Shown: in pieces, positions 1-8,961 of the stretch
Layout: every line of letters begins with the position of its first letter
Position numbering within the stretch: position 1 is the stretch's first letter
Assembly: GCF_026012015.1 (NCBI RefSeq)
Contig: NZ_BRXR01000001.1
Coordinates: 3,322,728 to 3,386,727, forward strand
Origin: Clostridium omnivorum
GTDB lineage: Bacteria > Bacillota > Clostridia > Clostridiales > Clostridiaceae
Direction: 5' to 3'
Length of the DNA stretch: 64,000 nt
Position numbers and translations under genes: made by a program
The notes under the pieces: generated by a model
The model's database searches: none
What the model was told of the DNA's origin: nothing
What the model saw: only the letters and a program-made list of their open reading frames with translations

Positions 1-1018
1 TACTAGTACCAAGCATTGAACCAACAGTAGTAGCTACTGCATCTGATAAAAGAGCCTTAGGCATATTTTTTACTTTTCCATCTTTATCAAGCATGTTTGC
101 CTTTTGTGCAGTTCCAACAAGAGTTCCAAGAGTATCGAATAAGTCAACTAAGCTGAAAGTGATAACTACCATTACTACACTCATTAATGCTCCAAGTACT
201 CCCTTACCACCACCGTGTCCAAGTAGTCCACCAAAGTCCATTTTGAAAAATGTAGGAGCTAGTGAAGGAGGTGCGCTAATTATGTTTGCACCACCAAGGT
301 GAGTAATTCCAAAAGGAATACCTATTAATGTAGTTAATATAATTCCAATAAGCATTGAACCTTTAACGCCTCTTGACATTAGAATAGCAGTTATTGCAAT
401 GCCTATTAATGTAACTAATGCTGATGGAGTAGTGAATTTTCCAAAGGTAACTAGTGTTTCTGGGCTTGCTACAATGATACCACCGCTCTTAAGTCCAATT
501 AGAGCTATAAACAAACCAATACCACCGGATATAGCTAATTTAAGGTTATGAGGTAGTGCATCTACAATTTTTTCTCTAATAGAAGTTACTGTAATTATTA
601 TAAATAAAACACCGGAAATAAATACTGCTGCAAGTGCTTGCTGCCAGGTATAGCCTAAAGTTAAACAAACGCTATAAGTGAAAAATGCATTTAAGCCCAT
701 ACCTGGTGCTTGTGCAAAAGGTAGGTTAGCATAAAGTGCCATTACTAAGGTTCCTACAGCTGCTGCAATACAGGTAGCTGCAAAAACAGAAGCAACTACT
801 GGGTCATTTAATGCAGTAAAGGCAGCTGCACCATCACCTTTAATATTAGCTGCATTCATACCTGCGAACTTTAAAATGTTTGGGTTAACGAAAATTATAT
901 ATGCCATGGTAATAAAAGTAGTTATACCAGCAAGTATTTCCGTTTTCACATTAGTGTTATTCTCTGATAGCTTGAACATTCTTTCAAGAATGGATGAATT
1001 TTGGTTTGAATTTGACAT
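1..1018 (-). CDS. NCS2 family purine permease (guanine/hypoxanthine type), 3' end outside the window
   Basis: Polytopic membrane permease that probably imports guanine or hypoxanthine with protons. About 339 codons are visible and the frame is still open at the left edge, so the C-terminus is missing. The start is the ATG at 1016-1018, preceded by AGGAGGT at 1025-1031. The visible part has the NCS2 pattern: an N-terminal 'AGITTFITMAYIIFVNP' segment, 'APGMGLNAFFTY' in the substrate region, and 'SLVDLFDTLGTLVG' later. This is the PbuG/AzgA-like branch rather than the xanthine/uracil branch. It is transcribed behind a purine aptamer of guanine specificity and a terminator, which supports the substrate call. 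The family assignment is strong; the exact purine is inferred. Confidence 0.9.
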   Translation of the reverse strand, partial: MSNSNQNSSILERMFKLSENNTNVKTEILAGITTFITMAYIIFVNPNILKFAGMNAANIKGDGAAAFTALNDPVVASVFAATCIAAAVGTLVMALYANLPFAQAPGMGLNAFFTYSVCLTLGYTWQQALAAVFISGVLFIIITVTSIREKIVDALPHNLKLAISGGIGLFIALIGLKSGGIIVASPETLVTFGKFTTPSALVTLIGIAITAILMSRGVKGSMLIGIILTTLIGIPFGITHLGGANIISAPPSLAPTFFKMDFGGLLGHGGGKGVLGALMSVVMVVITFSLVDLFDTLGTLVGTAQKANMLDKDGKVKNMPKALLSDAVATTVGSMLGTS

Positions 1019-1080
1019 ATGTGTACCTCCTCGCCCTTCTTTGAGAATCACAAAGATAATTAATCTGTGTGTCTCCTTAA

Positions 1081-1128
1081 ATAAAAATAGTATTCCACTT
1101 TTGGCTAATAAAATCCAAAGGTGAAATA
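1081..1128 (-). terminator. Riboswitch expression platform: intrinsic terminator before the purine permease
   Basis: On the minus strand two 14-base arms (1115-1128 and 1091-1104) form a hairpin with one mismatch and a 10-base loop, followed by a U-rich run (1081-1090). The loop and 5' arm contain GGATT...AGCC, which can instead pair with GGCT...AATCC at the 3' side of aptamer helix P1. This gives a plausible antiterminator. Ligand binding would stabilise P1, free the terminator and shut the gene off. The pairing was worked out by eye. Confidence 0.8.
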
Positions 1129-1168
1129 CTTATTTTACATAATGAGGTAAAATATATATTTACTAAGG

Positions 1169-1245
1169 ATTCAGCCATAGCCAAAAGATTGTAAGGTCTT
1201 CTGTAGAAACTCCTGAACCATATTATCAGGAATATATGGATGAAT
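1169..1245 (-). promoter_or_regulatory. Purine (guanine-type) riboswitch aptamer
   Basis: The minus strand carries the purine-aptamer signature: P1 arms ATTCAtCCATA and TATGGcTGAAT, the P2 segment with AATATGG, the invariant GTTTCTAC core, a TTACAA loop, and the 3' junction GGCTATGG. The specificity base in the 3' junction (the C of GCTATG) is C, as in guanine/hypoxanthine aptamers; adenine aptamers have U there. It lies between a consensus promoter and the permease terminator. Confidence 0.9.
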
Positions 1246-1260
1246 AATTTTTACTATATA

Positions 1261-1289
1261 AATATACGGTTTTATTTTACCTCTGTCAA
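1261..1289 (-). promoter_or_regulatory. SigA-type promoter of the purine permease transcript
   Basis: Minus strand: TTGACA (1284-1289), 17-base spacer, TATATT (1261-1266). This is a near-consensus housekeeping promoter placed to start transcription just before the guanine riboswitch. Confidence 0.85.
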
Positions 1290-1345
1290 TACATTTTGAA
1301 CAAAAAAGCGAATATTTCTACAAAATTTTTATTTAACATTCGACT

Positions 1346-2896
1346 TTATTGTCTAAAAACTTGCTGTTCTAAATCCCATATCCTTGTTACAAAGTCACAA
1401 TAAAAATCGCTTTCGTGGCATACTAGAACCACTGTGCCGTTAAAATTAACTATAGCTTCCTTTAGAGCTAATTTAGCATTAACATCTAGATGGTTTGTTG
1501 GTTCATCAAGCAGCAGCCAATTTCCAGGGTACATCATAAGTTTGCAGAGTCTAACCTTTGCTTGCTCACCACCGCTTAAGCTGCTCATTTTTTGAAATAT
1601 TAATTCTTGCCTTAAGCCGCATCTTGCCAAAGCCTCGCGTATTTCTCTTTGGGTCTTTTTGGGGTAAGCATTCCATACTTCCTCAATGGCAGTTAAATCA
1701 CTAGCCTTAGTCTCCTGCTCAAAATATATAGGGGTTAGAGATTCACCAAGTTTTATTTTGCCTCCAAGTGGCGGTATAACTCCCATTATTGTCTTTAATA
1801 GAGTAGACTTGCCTATTCCATTGCAGCCTGTTACAGCTATTCTCTCACCTTTAGTTATATGGAGATTAAGATTATTCATAATTGGATAGTTATAGCCAAT
1901 GTTTAAATCATAACTATCAAATACATGCTTCCCTGAATCACCAGAGAATATAAATGAGAAGTTTGATTTTAGAGAAGGCTTTGGTTTTTCAAGTCTCTCA
2001 ATTTTATTTAGCTGCTTCATCTTACTCTGAGCTCTTTTAGTAGTAGCAGCTCTTACAATATTCTTTTTAATAAAATCCTCCATACGTTTAATTTCTTCCT
2101 GCTGCTTTGCATATTGCTCAATATACCTTTTAGTTTCTTCATCCTTTAGTTTTAAATATTTATTGTAGCTTCCTGGATAGCGTTTAATATTAGTAAACTC
2201 CAGGTGATATATAACATTAGTTATTTTATCTAAAAAATCAGTATCATGTGATATAACCATAAAACTATTAGGATAGTGCACAAGGTATTCTGAAAGCCAT
2301 TCAATATGCTCCTTATCCAAGTAGTTTGTTGGCTCATCAAGAAGAAGTATATCTGGATTTTCCAGTAGCAGCTTAGCCAACTTAACTTTAGTTCTCTGAC
2401 CGCCACTTAATTTTTCTACTGGTGTACTCATGTCTAGTGCAAATAAACCTAAGCCTTGTGCCACTTGATCTATTTTACTATCAATACTATAAAAATCACT
2501 AATATATAGTTTATCTTGAAGTACTCCTAAATCCTTTAAGAGTCTTTCCATATCCTCAGAGGCGCAGTGACCTAGCTTGTCGCCTATATCAAGCATCTTT
2601 TTTTCTATTTTGTAAAGGTCACTGAATACTTGCCGGAGTGTATCTCTTATACTTAATCCCTCTGTAAGAATTGAATGCTGATCTAAGTAGCCAACCTTTT
2701 TAGAGGAAGAATATTGCATAGTACCGCTGTCTGGTACAAGTCTTCCAGTTAATATATTAAATAGGGTAGTCTTACCGGCACCATTACTTCCAACTAAACC
2801 AGCGTGATCTTCCTTTAAAAGTCTAAAGGATATATTATTTAATATTGTTTTATCTCCAAAACTAAAATTTAAATTTTCAACGTTAATTATGCTCAT
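1346..2896 (-). CDS. ABC-F family ATPase (translation factor / possible ribosome protection protein)
   Basis: Soluble 516-residue protein with two ABC ATPase domains and no membrane segments, the ABC-F layout. Domain 1 has Walker A GSNGAGKT (about 37-44), signature LSGGQ and Walker B LLLDEPTNYLD. Domain 2 has GCNGIGKST, LSGGEQ and LLLDEPTNHLD. The linker between them is basic and helical ('FIKKNIVRAATTKRAQSKMK', then KIERLEKP) like the P-site tRNA interaction motif. ABC-F proteins bind the ribosomal E site and either assist translation or displace antibiotics. The linker looks more like housekeeping YkpA/YbiT-type members than Vga/VmlR. The start has AGGAGG 8 bases upstream. The long terminator-containing leader is unusual for a housekeeping member and points to inducible expression. 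Confidence 0.85.
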   Translation of the reverse strand: MSIINVENLNFSFGDKTILNNISFRLLKEDHAGLVGSNGAGKTTLFNILTGRLVPDSGTMQYSSSKKVGYLDQHSILTEGLSIRDTLRQVFSDLYKIEKKMLDIGDKLGHCASEDMERLLKDLGVLQDKLYISDFYSIDSKIDQVAQGLGLFALDMSTPVEKLSGGQRTKVKLAKLLLENPDILLLDEPTNYLDKEHIEWLSEYLVHYPNSFMVISHDTDFLDKITNVIYHLEFTNIKRYPGSYNKYLKLKDEETKRYIEQYAKQQEEIKRMEDFIKKNIVRAATTKRAQSKMKQLNKIERLEKPKPSLKSNFSFIFSGDSGKHVFDSYDLNIGYNYPIMNNLNLHITKGERIAVTGCNGIGKSTLLKTIMGVIPPLGGKIKLGESLTPIYFEQETKASDLTAIEEVWNAYPKKTQREIREALARCGLRQELIFQKMSSLSGGEQAKVRLCKLMMYPGNWLLLDEPTNHLDVNAKLALKEAIVNFNGTVVLVCHESDFYCDFVTRIWDLEQQVFRQ

Positions 2897-2989
2897 TTTA
2901 ATACCTCCTGTGGTTTAACTTTTATTTAACCTATTGTTAAGGCAGTTAATTTTATATTTAAAAGTGTAAATATTTATTAAAAGCTGCTA

Positions 2990-3063
2990 GAGAAAAAGCC
3001 TCAAAAAGCACAAAAGGAAAGGGGAGATTAACTCCTCTTTCCTAAATATATAAACGTGCTTTT
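2990..3063 (-). terminator. Strong terminator inside the ABC-F leader
   Basis: Minus strand: an outer AAAAGCAC/GTGCTTTT stem (3056-3063 with 3005-3012) encloses a 12-bp inner stem (3032-3043 with 3014-3026), followed by U-rich sequence to about 2990. It lies roughly 100 bases upstream of the ABC-F start on the same transcript, so it must be read through for expression. Confidence 0.8.
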
Positions 3064-3375
3064 ATATGCTTATGTGCTGAATGCAGCTAGCTATAAAAGA
3101 AATGTTTACTTAAATCCTTAAATCCAAAACAGCCAGTATAACTTACAACCTTTGCATAATTAAAATAATGCAGTAAAAAATAATACTGTTTTAAAAGTAA
3201 GAATTTAAGACGTAAAAAAGAGTCTTATCTTCAAATGGTAATTTCTATTAGGTTTTTAGCTTAAAAAAGGGCAGACTTCCCCTAGGTTAAGCTAAAACCG
3301 CTGTTAGAATTACCATTTTACACACGATAGACTCACATCTCCTTTATAGAAATAAATATTTACTACTATAGTATA
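2990..3375 (-). promoter_or_regulatory. Attenuator-like leader of the upstream ABC-F gene
   Basis: About 465 bases separate a -10 box TATACT (3370-3375) from the ABC-F start. Just inside the transcript, AAAGGAG (3339-3345) precedes short candidate leader ORFs: GTG at 3336 (stop 3310) and GTG at 3325 encoding MCKMVILTAVLA (stop 3287). The second ORF lies in the 5' arm of a long hairpin (arms 3308-3318 and 3233-3243, plus 3287-3297 pairing near 3255-3265) that encloses a small GGG/CCC hairpin with a U6 run. A strong terminator sits further down at 3005-3063. The arrangement matches ribosome-mediated attenuation of antibiotic-responsive genes. Which leader ORF is translated is uncertain. Confidence 0.65.
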
Positions 3376-3410
3376 TACCAGAAAAGAAAAAAAGTATACA
3401 TTAAATGTAA

Positions 3411-3441
3411 AAAAGCTGCCCCAATATTTTGGAACAGCTTT
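3411..3441 (-). terminator. Intrinsic terminator after the alpha/beta hydrolase
   Basis: Minus strand: AGCTGTTCC and GGGGCAGCT arms (with two G-U pairs) followed by a T6 run, immediately after the hydrolase stop codon. Confidence 0.75.
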
Positions 3442-3448
3442 AGTATAA

Positions 3449-4189
3449 TTATTTTGAAATTTCGTTTAAAAGACTAATTGTGTATTGGGCTGCCATACTT
3501 TGCTGCTCAGCAGAAGTAATCTTGGCTGAGTTATCACCCTTTTGAGGGCCGTAGCTTCCAAACTGTGCATGGTTTCCACCTTCAATTGCCTTAAATTCTG
3601 CATCCTCTGGTACTAAGGATTTAGCTCCCTGTACTTTTTTTAAATCTGCGCAGCCATCTTCTGTGCCCCAAACAGAAAGTACTTTAAGGTTTTGTTTTGA
3701 CATGTTATTTTTATCCTGAGGGTATGCTGCATATAGAACAAGTCCCTTAACTTGATCTGGATGTTTATAAGCATAACTAGCAGCCATTACTCCCCCTAAG
3801 GAATGACCACCTATTACCCAGTTTTCTACATCTGGATTAGCAGCTATTACATCCGAAGCTTTATCTGAACTTAAGATTGCTAGATTAAGCGGCATTGGAG
3901 CAATGATAACTTTATATCCACTAGCGGCTATCTTGCTGCATAGAGGTGCGTAGGCATCAGCAGCTACTTTTCCACCAGGATAAAATATAAAGCCAGTTTT
4001 TGATTTTTTCTCTTTTGGAGCAAAAGTTATAAATTTATCCTTGCTAATTTCTATACTTGAGCTGTTATTAAATACGGCTGTAGCTTCTTCAGCTGGGCGA
4101 TAATAACTGGAAACCCATATAGCACAGTAAGCTGTTAACAATAATACTATTGCAAGTGGAATGAATTTAATTAGTTTTTTCTTTTTCAT
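3449..4189 (-). CDS. Membrane-anchored alpha/beta hydrolase
   Basis: 246 residues. A basic N-terminus and one hydrophobic segment (about 7-27) anchor or export the protein, so the catalytic domain should face outward. The fold is an alpha/beta hydrolase of the dienelactone-hydrolase-like (hydrolase 5) type: oxyanion region 'IFYPGGKV', nucleophile elbow GHSLGG (about 136-141), acid in 'VWGTEDG', and catalytic His in 'EGGNHAQFG'. The substrate is not predictable; a small ester or lactone is likely. It is a single-gene unit with its own terminator. Confidence 0.8.
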   Translation of the reverse strand: MKKKKLIKFIPLAIVLLLTAYCAIWVSSYYRPAEEATAVFNNSSSIEISKDKFITFAPKEKKSKTGFIFYPGGKVAADAYAPLCSKIAASGYKVIIAPMPLNLAILSSDKASDVIAANPDVENWVIGGHSLGGVMAASYAYKHPDQVKGLVLYAAYPQDKNNMSKQNLKVLSVWGTEDGCADLKKVQGAKSLVPEDAEFKAIEGGNHAQFGSYGPQKGDNSAKITSAEQQSMAAQYTISLLNEISK

Positions 4190-4342
4190 AAAAGCCTTCT
4201 CCCAAAAAAAATTATATCAATATAATTATACTGCATAGTTTAATAACTTTCGATAAGGAATTTTTTGATGAAAATAGGGCATAATATTATTGTTACAATT
4301 TTCTTCATAAATCGATTTTATGCTTTTACCATAATTAGTGGT

Positions 4343-4371
4343 TTTTCAAAAAGTTATAATTATGTTATAAT
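4343..4371 (+). promoter_or_regulatory. Promoter of the OPT transporter
   Basis: TTTTCA (4343-4348), 17-base spacer, TATAAT (4366-4371), about 30 bases upstream of the gene start. The -10 is perfect and the -35 partial. Confidence 0.6.
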
Positions 4372-4402
4372 AAAACGGAAAAAATAGATGGAGGTATGTT
4401 CT

Positions 4403-6316
4403 ATGCACAAAAAATTATCAAAAGATGCGTATGGTGGTGTTGCTGGTAAAGATTATGTTCCTTATATTTCCAGTGGCTCTAAGTTTGGTGGAAACGTTTC
4501 AGTATTAATTATCGGTATTATTTTATCTGTATTATTTGCGGCGTCCACTGCTTATTCTGGTATGAAATCAGGACTTACAGTTGCTGCAGGTATACCAGGT
4601 TCTATAATAGGTTCCGCATTTATAGCGGCATTTGCTAAACAAAAAGGTATCCTTGGTAAAAACTTAGTTCAAGGTATGTCAAGTGGCGGAGAATCTGTTG
4701 CTAGTGGTATGATCTTCGTTTTACCAGCCGTTTTATTAATTGGCTCCAAAGTTTCTTTCCTAGAAGGCTTTCTTGTAGGTGTAGGTGGAGTTTTATTCGG
4801 TTTAGGTATAGCTTCTCTTGTTTATAATTATTTATTAGTTGAAGAACACGGAAAGTTAATGTACCCTGAGTCAATGGCTATATCTGAAACACTTGTTGCT
4901 TCAGAAGGTGCTGGAGATTCACTAAAGTACATGGGAATCGGATTCGGAATAAGTGGAATTATAACTGTTATAACTGGATCATTCTTAAATATAGCTAATA
5001 ATGTTATAAGCTATATAAATGAATCCTTCTACAAATGGAAATTTGAAGTTGAAGTTAATCCTCTATTATTAGGTATAGGATTCATAGTTGGATTAGAAGT
5101 ATCCTTAACTATGTTTGCTGGTTCATTATTAGCTAACTTCGGTATTTTACCTTTAATAGGTTATTTTTCTTCTTTTGCAAAAGATGGTATAACTGTATGG
5201 AATAATCCTAGCGTTGCAATAAATGCTATGAAGGTTAAACACATTGCTGGTAGCTATGTAAAATATATAGGTGCTGGAATGATGCTTTCAGGTGGATTAA
5301 TAGGTGCAATAAAGCTTATACCTACAATAGTATCATCCATAAAGGAAACACTTAATGCTAAGGCTACAGGTGCAGGAAAATCATCTGCTAACATAATATT
5401 AATTAGCGGAGTAGTAATAGGCTTTATTGCTGGATTTGTTATATCCGGTGGAAATATATTAATGGCAATAACTGCTTCTATTTTATCACTATTCTTATCA
5501 TTACTATTTGTTATAGTTTCTGGTCGTTTAACTGGTACAATTGGAACTTCAAACCTTCCTGTATCCGGTATGACTATAGCTTCTTTAGTTCTTGTAACTT
5601 TATTATTCGTTGTAATGGGATGGAAAAGTCCTGAGAACAACAGATCTTTACTTTTATTTGGTACATTTATAGTTATTGCTATATCAATAGCTGGTGGTTA
5701 CAGCCAATCACAAAAGGTTACTTTCGTTATAGGTGGAGACAAGAGCGAAATGGATAAATACTTCGCTATAGCTAGTATAGTTGGTGTTGCAGTAGTTGTA
5801 GGAGTTATATTATTACTTTCAAATCAACTTTCAATGACTGGTGATAATGTTCCATTCGCATTACCTCAAGCTAACCTAATGTCAACTTTGACTGCTGGTA
5901 TAATGTCTGGTCAATTACCATGGGCTATGATAATAGTTGGTGCAGTTATGGGAGTCGTTTTATACTTCTTAGATCTTCCTATAATGACAGTTGCTATAGG
6001 ATTCTATTTACCAATTGCTACAACTTCTATAATATTAATTGGCGCATTAGTTCGTCTATTTATTGAAAAGACTTCAAAGTCTGAACAAGAAAAGGAAGTT
6101 AAGGTTTCCAATGGTATAAGTTTATCTTCCGGACTAGTTGCTGGTGGTTCTATTATAGGACTTGTAGGTATAATTCTTCAAGTAACAGGAGTTATAACTG
6201 GAAGCGGTCCAAGTGGCTTTGCTGCTTCAAATGGAATGGCATTTGTAATATTAGTAGTTCTTGTAATAGCTACTATAATACCTTTACTAAACAGTAAAGT
6301 AAAAAATGTTGAATAG
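4403..6316 (+). CDS. OPT family oligopeptide transporter
   Basis: Polytopic membrane protein of 637 residues with about 14-16 hydrophobic segments, the size and pattern of bacterial OPT-family peptide/metal-chelate symporters. Recognisable parts are the N-terminal 'YSGMKSGLTVAAGIPGS' and 'YPESMAISETLVA' motifs and the central 'NPLLLGIGFIVGLEVSLTM'. I place the start at ATG 4403, because GGAGGT (4390-4395) would overlap an upstream in-frame ATG at 4388. It likely feeds peptides to cytoplasmic peptidases. Substrate specificity is unknown. It has its own promoter and terminator. Confidence 0.88.
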   Translation: MHKKLSKDAYGGVAGKDYVPYISSGSKFGGNVSVLIIGIILSVLFAASTAYSGMKSGLTVAAGIPGSIIGSAFIAAFAKQKGILGKNLVQGMSSGGESVASGMIFVLPAVLLIGSKVSFLEGFLVGVGGVLFGLGIASLVYNYLLVEEHGKLMYPESMAISETLVASEGAGDSLKYMGIGFGISGIITVITGSFLNIANNVISYINESFYKWKFEVEVNPLLLGIGFIVGLEVSLTMFAGSLLANFGILPLIGYFSSFAKDGITVWNNPSVAINAMKVKHIAGSYVKYIGAGMMLSGGLIGAIKLIPTIVSSIKETLNAKATGAGKSSANIILISGVVIGFIAGFVISGGNILMAITASILSLFLSLLFVIVSGRLTGTIGTSNLPVSGMTIASLVLVTLLFVVMGWKSPENNRSLLLFGTFIVIAISIAGGYSQSQKVTFVIGGDKSEMDKYFAIASIVGVAVVVGVILLLSNQLSMTGDNVPFALPQANLMSTLTAGIMSGQLPWAMIIVGAVMGVVLYFLDLPIMTVAIGFYLPIATTSIILIGALVRLFIEKTSKSEQEKEVKVSNGISLSSGLVAGGSIIGLVGIILQVTGVITGSGPSGFAASNGMAFVILVVLVIATIIPLLNSKVKNVE

Positions 6317-6380
6317 CAGAAAACAGCTTTAAATATAATACTTAAAGTCTCACATAATTTATAATATAAAGTAGATATTA

Positions 6381-6413
6381 GATGGCAGCGTATAAAAGCT
6401 GTCATCTTTTTTT
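6381..6413 (+). terminator. Terminator after the OPT transporter
   Basis: GATGGCAGC / GCTGTCATC stem with an 8-base loop followed by T7. Confidence 0.85.
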
Positions 6414-6566
6414 GCATGCACATTTAAACAAGCCTAGAAAGCTAAAGCATTAAATACTTTTCTGTTAGTTAGTGAATACTATGGTGTTTATGGTAACTTT
6501 TATGGTTAACTAACGTATATATAGTTATAGCATGGCTTAGTAATATTTATAAGGGGGAGCCTTTTT

Positions 6567-7268
6567 ATGAGAAGAGCATTTATGTTTATATGTTCTCTAG
6601 TTATTACTGCAATATTTATTGGATGTCAGCCTGTGACAAAGCAAGTTTGTATTGACTGGGTTGATGCAATAAAAGTCAATGGTAAAGTTTATTCAAATAA
6701 CTACAGACAGATTATTACTGACGAAAAGATAATAGATAAGGAAATTGACGTTGTAAAATTTAAAGTTGCTGAAAATATAAACGATCCTGAATATAGATTA
6801 AAAGACGGTGATGCTACTTTTCTGCAGCCTGGAACAAAGATATTTTCAGTTAAAGGGTATGATAAGAATAAAGTAGCAGCAGTAAAAGTGGGGGTAAATT
6901 GGATATTATATATTGCAGAAGGTAATAGAGATTTAGTAACGGAGGATAAGGAAGAGTACATTAGTGCTTCAAAGCTTGTAGTAGCAGGTATAAATGAAAA
7001 GAAAATAGAGATAGAGGATAAGAATAAAATAGAAGAAATAGCTAAAATATTAAAGCAAAACTCTAATATATCACAGATGCCAGACCTTAATAATCAAAAG
7101 AGATTTAGTTTTTACTTTGTTATAAAAGATAAGGATGGAATAGGCAAAATAGCTACAAGGTATTATTTATCCTATGAAGACATAAATAATGACGGATATA
7201 TTGAAGCTGGAAATAATATTTTAAAGGTTAATAACACTATAAATAAAATGCTTACTGAGGGTCTATAA
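6567..7268 (+). CDS. Putative lipoprotein of unknown function
   Basis: 233 residues with a lipoprotein signal peptide: positive start, hydrophobic core and lipobox 'FIGC' with the lipidated Cys at about residue 20. The mature part is hydrophilic, rich in Lys, Asp and Ile, and has no motif I recognise. It contains an NGKVY element followed by short beta-strand-like repeats. The start is supported by AAGGGGGAG upstream. It sits between two extracytoplasmic or peptide-handling genes but has its own terminator, so a functional link is only suggestive. Confidence 0.7.
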   Translation: MRRAFMFICSLVITAIFIGCQPVTKQVCIDWVDAIKVNGKVYSNNYRQIITDEKIIDKEIDVVKFKVAENINDPEYRLKDGDATFLQPGTKIFSVKGYDKNKVAAVKVGVNWILYIAEGNRDLVTEDKEEYISASKLVVAGINEKKIEIEDKNKIEEIAKILKQNSNISQMPDLNNQKRFSFYFVIKDKDGIGKIATRYYLSYEDINNDGYIEAGNNILKVNNTINKMLTEGL

Positions 7269-7276
7269 AAGTAATG

Positions 7277-7311
7277 AAAAGGATTATGGTTGTCTGTAGT
7301 CCTTTTTATTA
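7277..7311 (+). terminator. Terminator after the lipoprotein gene
   Basis: AAAAGGA...TCCTTTTT hairpin just after the stop codon, followed by a T-rich run. Confidence 0.7.
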
Positions 7312-7357
7312 TTGTCTTTATTAGGATACTTCTAATTTGAAAGTAGGTGTTTATTAT

Positions 7358-7385
7358 TTGATATTTTGTATATAATTGGTATAAT
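7358..7385 (+). promoter_or_regulatory. Promoter of the M28 peptidase gene
   Basis: TTGATA (7358-7363), 16-base spacer, TATAAT (7380-7385). It is followed by an AT dinucleotide run and the ribosome binding site AAGGAGG. Confidence 0.7.
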
Positions 7386-7419
7386 ATATATATATATATC
7401 AATTTAAGGAGGAATAATT

Positions 7420-8832
7420 GTGAAGTCTATGAACAAGAAGGTTGTGAGTATAGCTACTTCTATTATACTTGCAGCATCCTTTATTACTGGCTGTAATAAA
7501 ACTAATAACCAGGACAGTCAGGCAGTATTTAATAACATAAAGAGTGAAACTAAAATAGAAAATATGTCAAATACTATAAAAGAACTAACTTCAGAAAAAT
7601 ATGAGGGTAGATTAACTGGCTCTTTAGAAAATAAAATGGCAGGAGACTTCATTGCAGAGCACTTTAAAAAGATTGGGCTTCAAAGTCCAAAAGATATAAA
7701 CGACTTTATGCAGTATTATAAACAAAATACTATTAAAATGAAGAATAGGCCACTTATGAAAACCTTTGATTCTTCCAATAACATTTTGAAGGAATATCAG
7801 TTTCTTGATAACTTTTATTTTACTCTAGCAGCACATAGAAAAATTAATGGTGTTGTTGCTGCACCAATGTATTATGTAAGCAAAGAATCTGATTTAAATA
7901 AGGATAATAAGGAATTAGAGAATAGAGTGCTGCTTATACCTAAAGAAGTTTATTTAAATAAGAATATAAGTGATTTTGATAACATTCTAAATTTAGTTCC
8001 TAGTATAAAAGCTTTAGTAATAGAAAGGGATAAAAATGATCCAAAACAGTTTGAAGCGGGATATTTTATGAATCCAGTAAATGTTCCATCTCCTACTTCA
8101 ATAAATAATGATGGAACATTTATGGTGATGTGTGATTCGCCCACCTTTTTAGAGCTAAAAGCATCTGCTGAAAAGGAGCAGTCATTATACTTAGAAGCAA
8201 GCTATGAAATAGAGACTAAAGAAGTGGCAAACATTGTAGGTATGATACCTGGAAGTGACCCTAAGCTTAAAGATGAATATATTATGATAAGCTGCCATTA
8301 CGATCACATAGGGAACAATATGAATGGTACTTATAACCCAGGAGCTTTTGATAATGCCTCGGGAACTTCTGTAATGATGGAGGTTGCAAGGATACTTAAG
8401 GCCAAGGATATAAAACCCAAAAAATCTATAATTTTTGTTGCTTTTAATGGAGAAGAAAATGGTCTTATAGGCTCTAATAAGTTTGCATTTAATCCACCTT
8501 GTGATTTGAGCAAGACTGTGGATATAAATCTTGATATGGTAGCGGGTAAAAATGATCTTCCTTTGACCTTTTATTCTACAAAGGACAGTGACTTGATTAA
8601 CGATTTATCCGTTTATGCTGATAAATTAAAAATAGCTCATGATAAAAAAACAGGGAATAGAAGCGATCATACATCTATAGAAGATATGGGGGGGCAGGCT
8701 GTTACACTAACAGAATGGGATATGAAATCAGGCTACCACAGCCCAAAGGATACTATTGATATTATTGATACAAAAGAATTGGGTAAAATAGCTGATTTTA
8801 TTTGCTACTATATAACTAATAAGGCTCTCTAA
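7420..8832 (+). CDS. M28 family zinc aminopeptidase, lipoprotein
   Basis: 470 residues, GTG start with AAGGAGG 7 bases upstream. The N-terminus is a lipoprotein signal with lipobox 'ITGC' (Cys about 25), so the enzyme is anchored outside the membrane. The C-terminal half has the di-zinc M28 ligand set: H in 'CHYDH' (about 292), D in 'GAFDNASG' (about 309), the E pair in 'NGEENG' (about 343-344), D in 'INLDMV' (about 371) and H in 'RSDHTS' (about 416). The region before it resembles a PA-type insert. It should trim N-terminal residues from external peptides, consistent with a peptide transporter nearby. Confidence 0.9.
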   Translation: MKSMNKKVVSIATSIILAASFITGCNKTNNQDSQAVFNNIKSETKIENMSNTIKELTSEKYEGRLTGSLENKMAGDFIAEHFKKIGLQSPKDINDFMQYYKQNTIKMKNRPLMKTFDSSNNILKEYQFLDNFYFTLAAHRKINGVVAAPMYYVSKESDLNKDNKELENRVLLIPKEVYLNKNISDFDNILNLVPSIKALVIERDKNDPKQFEAGYFMNPVNVPSPTSINNDGTFMVMCDSPTFLELKASAEKEQSLYLEASYEIETKEVANIVGMIPGSDPKLKDEYIMISCHYDHIGNNMNGTYNPGAFDNASGTSVMMEVARILKAKDIKPKKSIIFVAFNGEENGLIGSNKFAFNPPCDLSKTVDINLDMVAGKNDLPLTFYSTKDSDLINDLSVYADKLKIAHDKKTGNRSDHTSIEDMGGQAVTLTEWDMKSGYHSPKDTIDIIDTKELGKIADFICYYITNKAL

Positions 8833-8911
8833 CACAAAAGTACAAGATGCTTTGAAAAACGTCTGTAACAATTACTTTCTGTGTAAATTATAGAGTAAAG
8901 ATTTTATAAAT

Positions 8912-8961
8912 AAAAAAGTCAGTATCTTAAATTATAAATTAAAATAAGATACTGGCTTTTT
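8912..8961. terminator. Bidirectional terminator between the M28 peptidase and livF
   Basis: An 18-base arm starting with A6 (8912-8929) and its complement ending with T6 (8944-8961) form a near-perfect stem. U-tracts exist on both strands, so it can end both the plus-strand peptidase transcript and the minus-strand liv operon. Confidence 0.85.

Noticed and set aside
5254-5640. 128-codon minus-strand ORF inside the OPT transporter gene
   Set aside because: An antisense shadow of a membrane-protein gene with no start signal and low-complexity composition.
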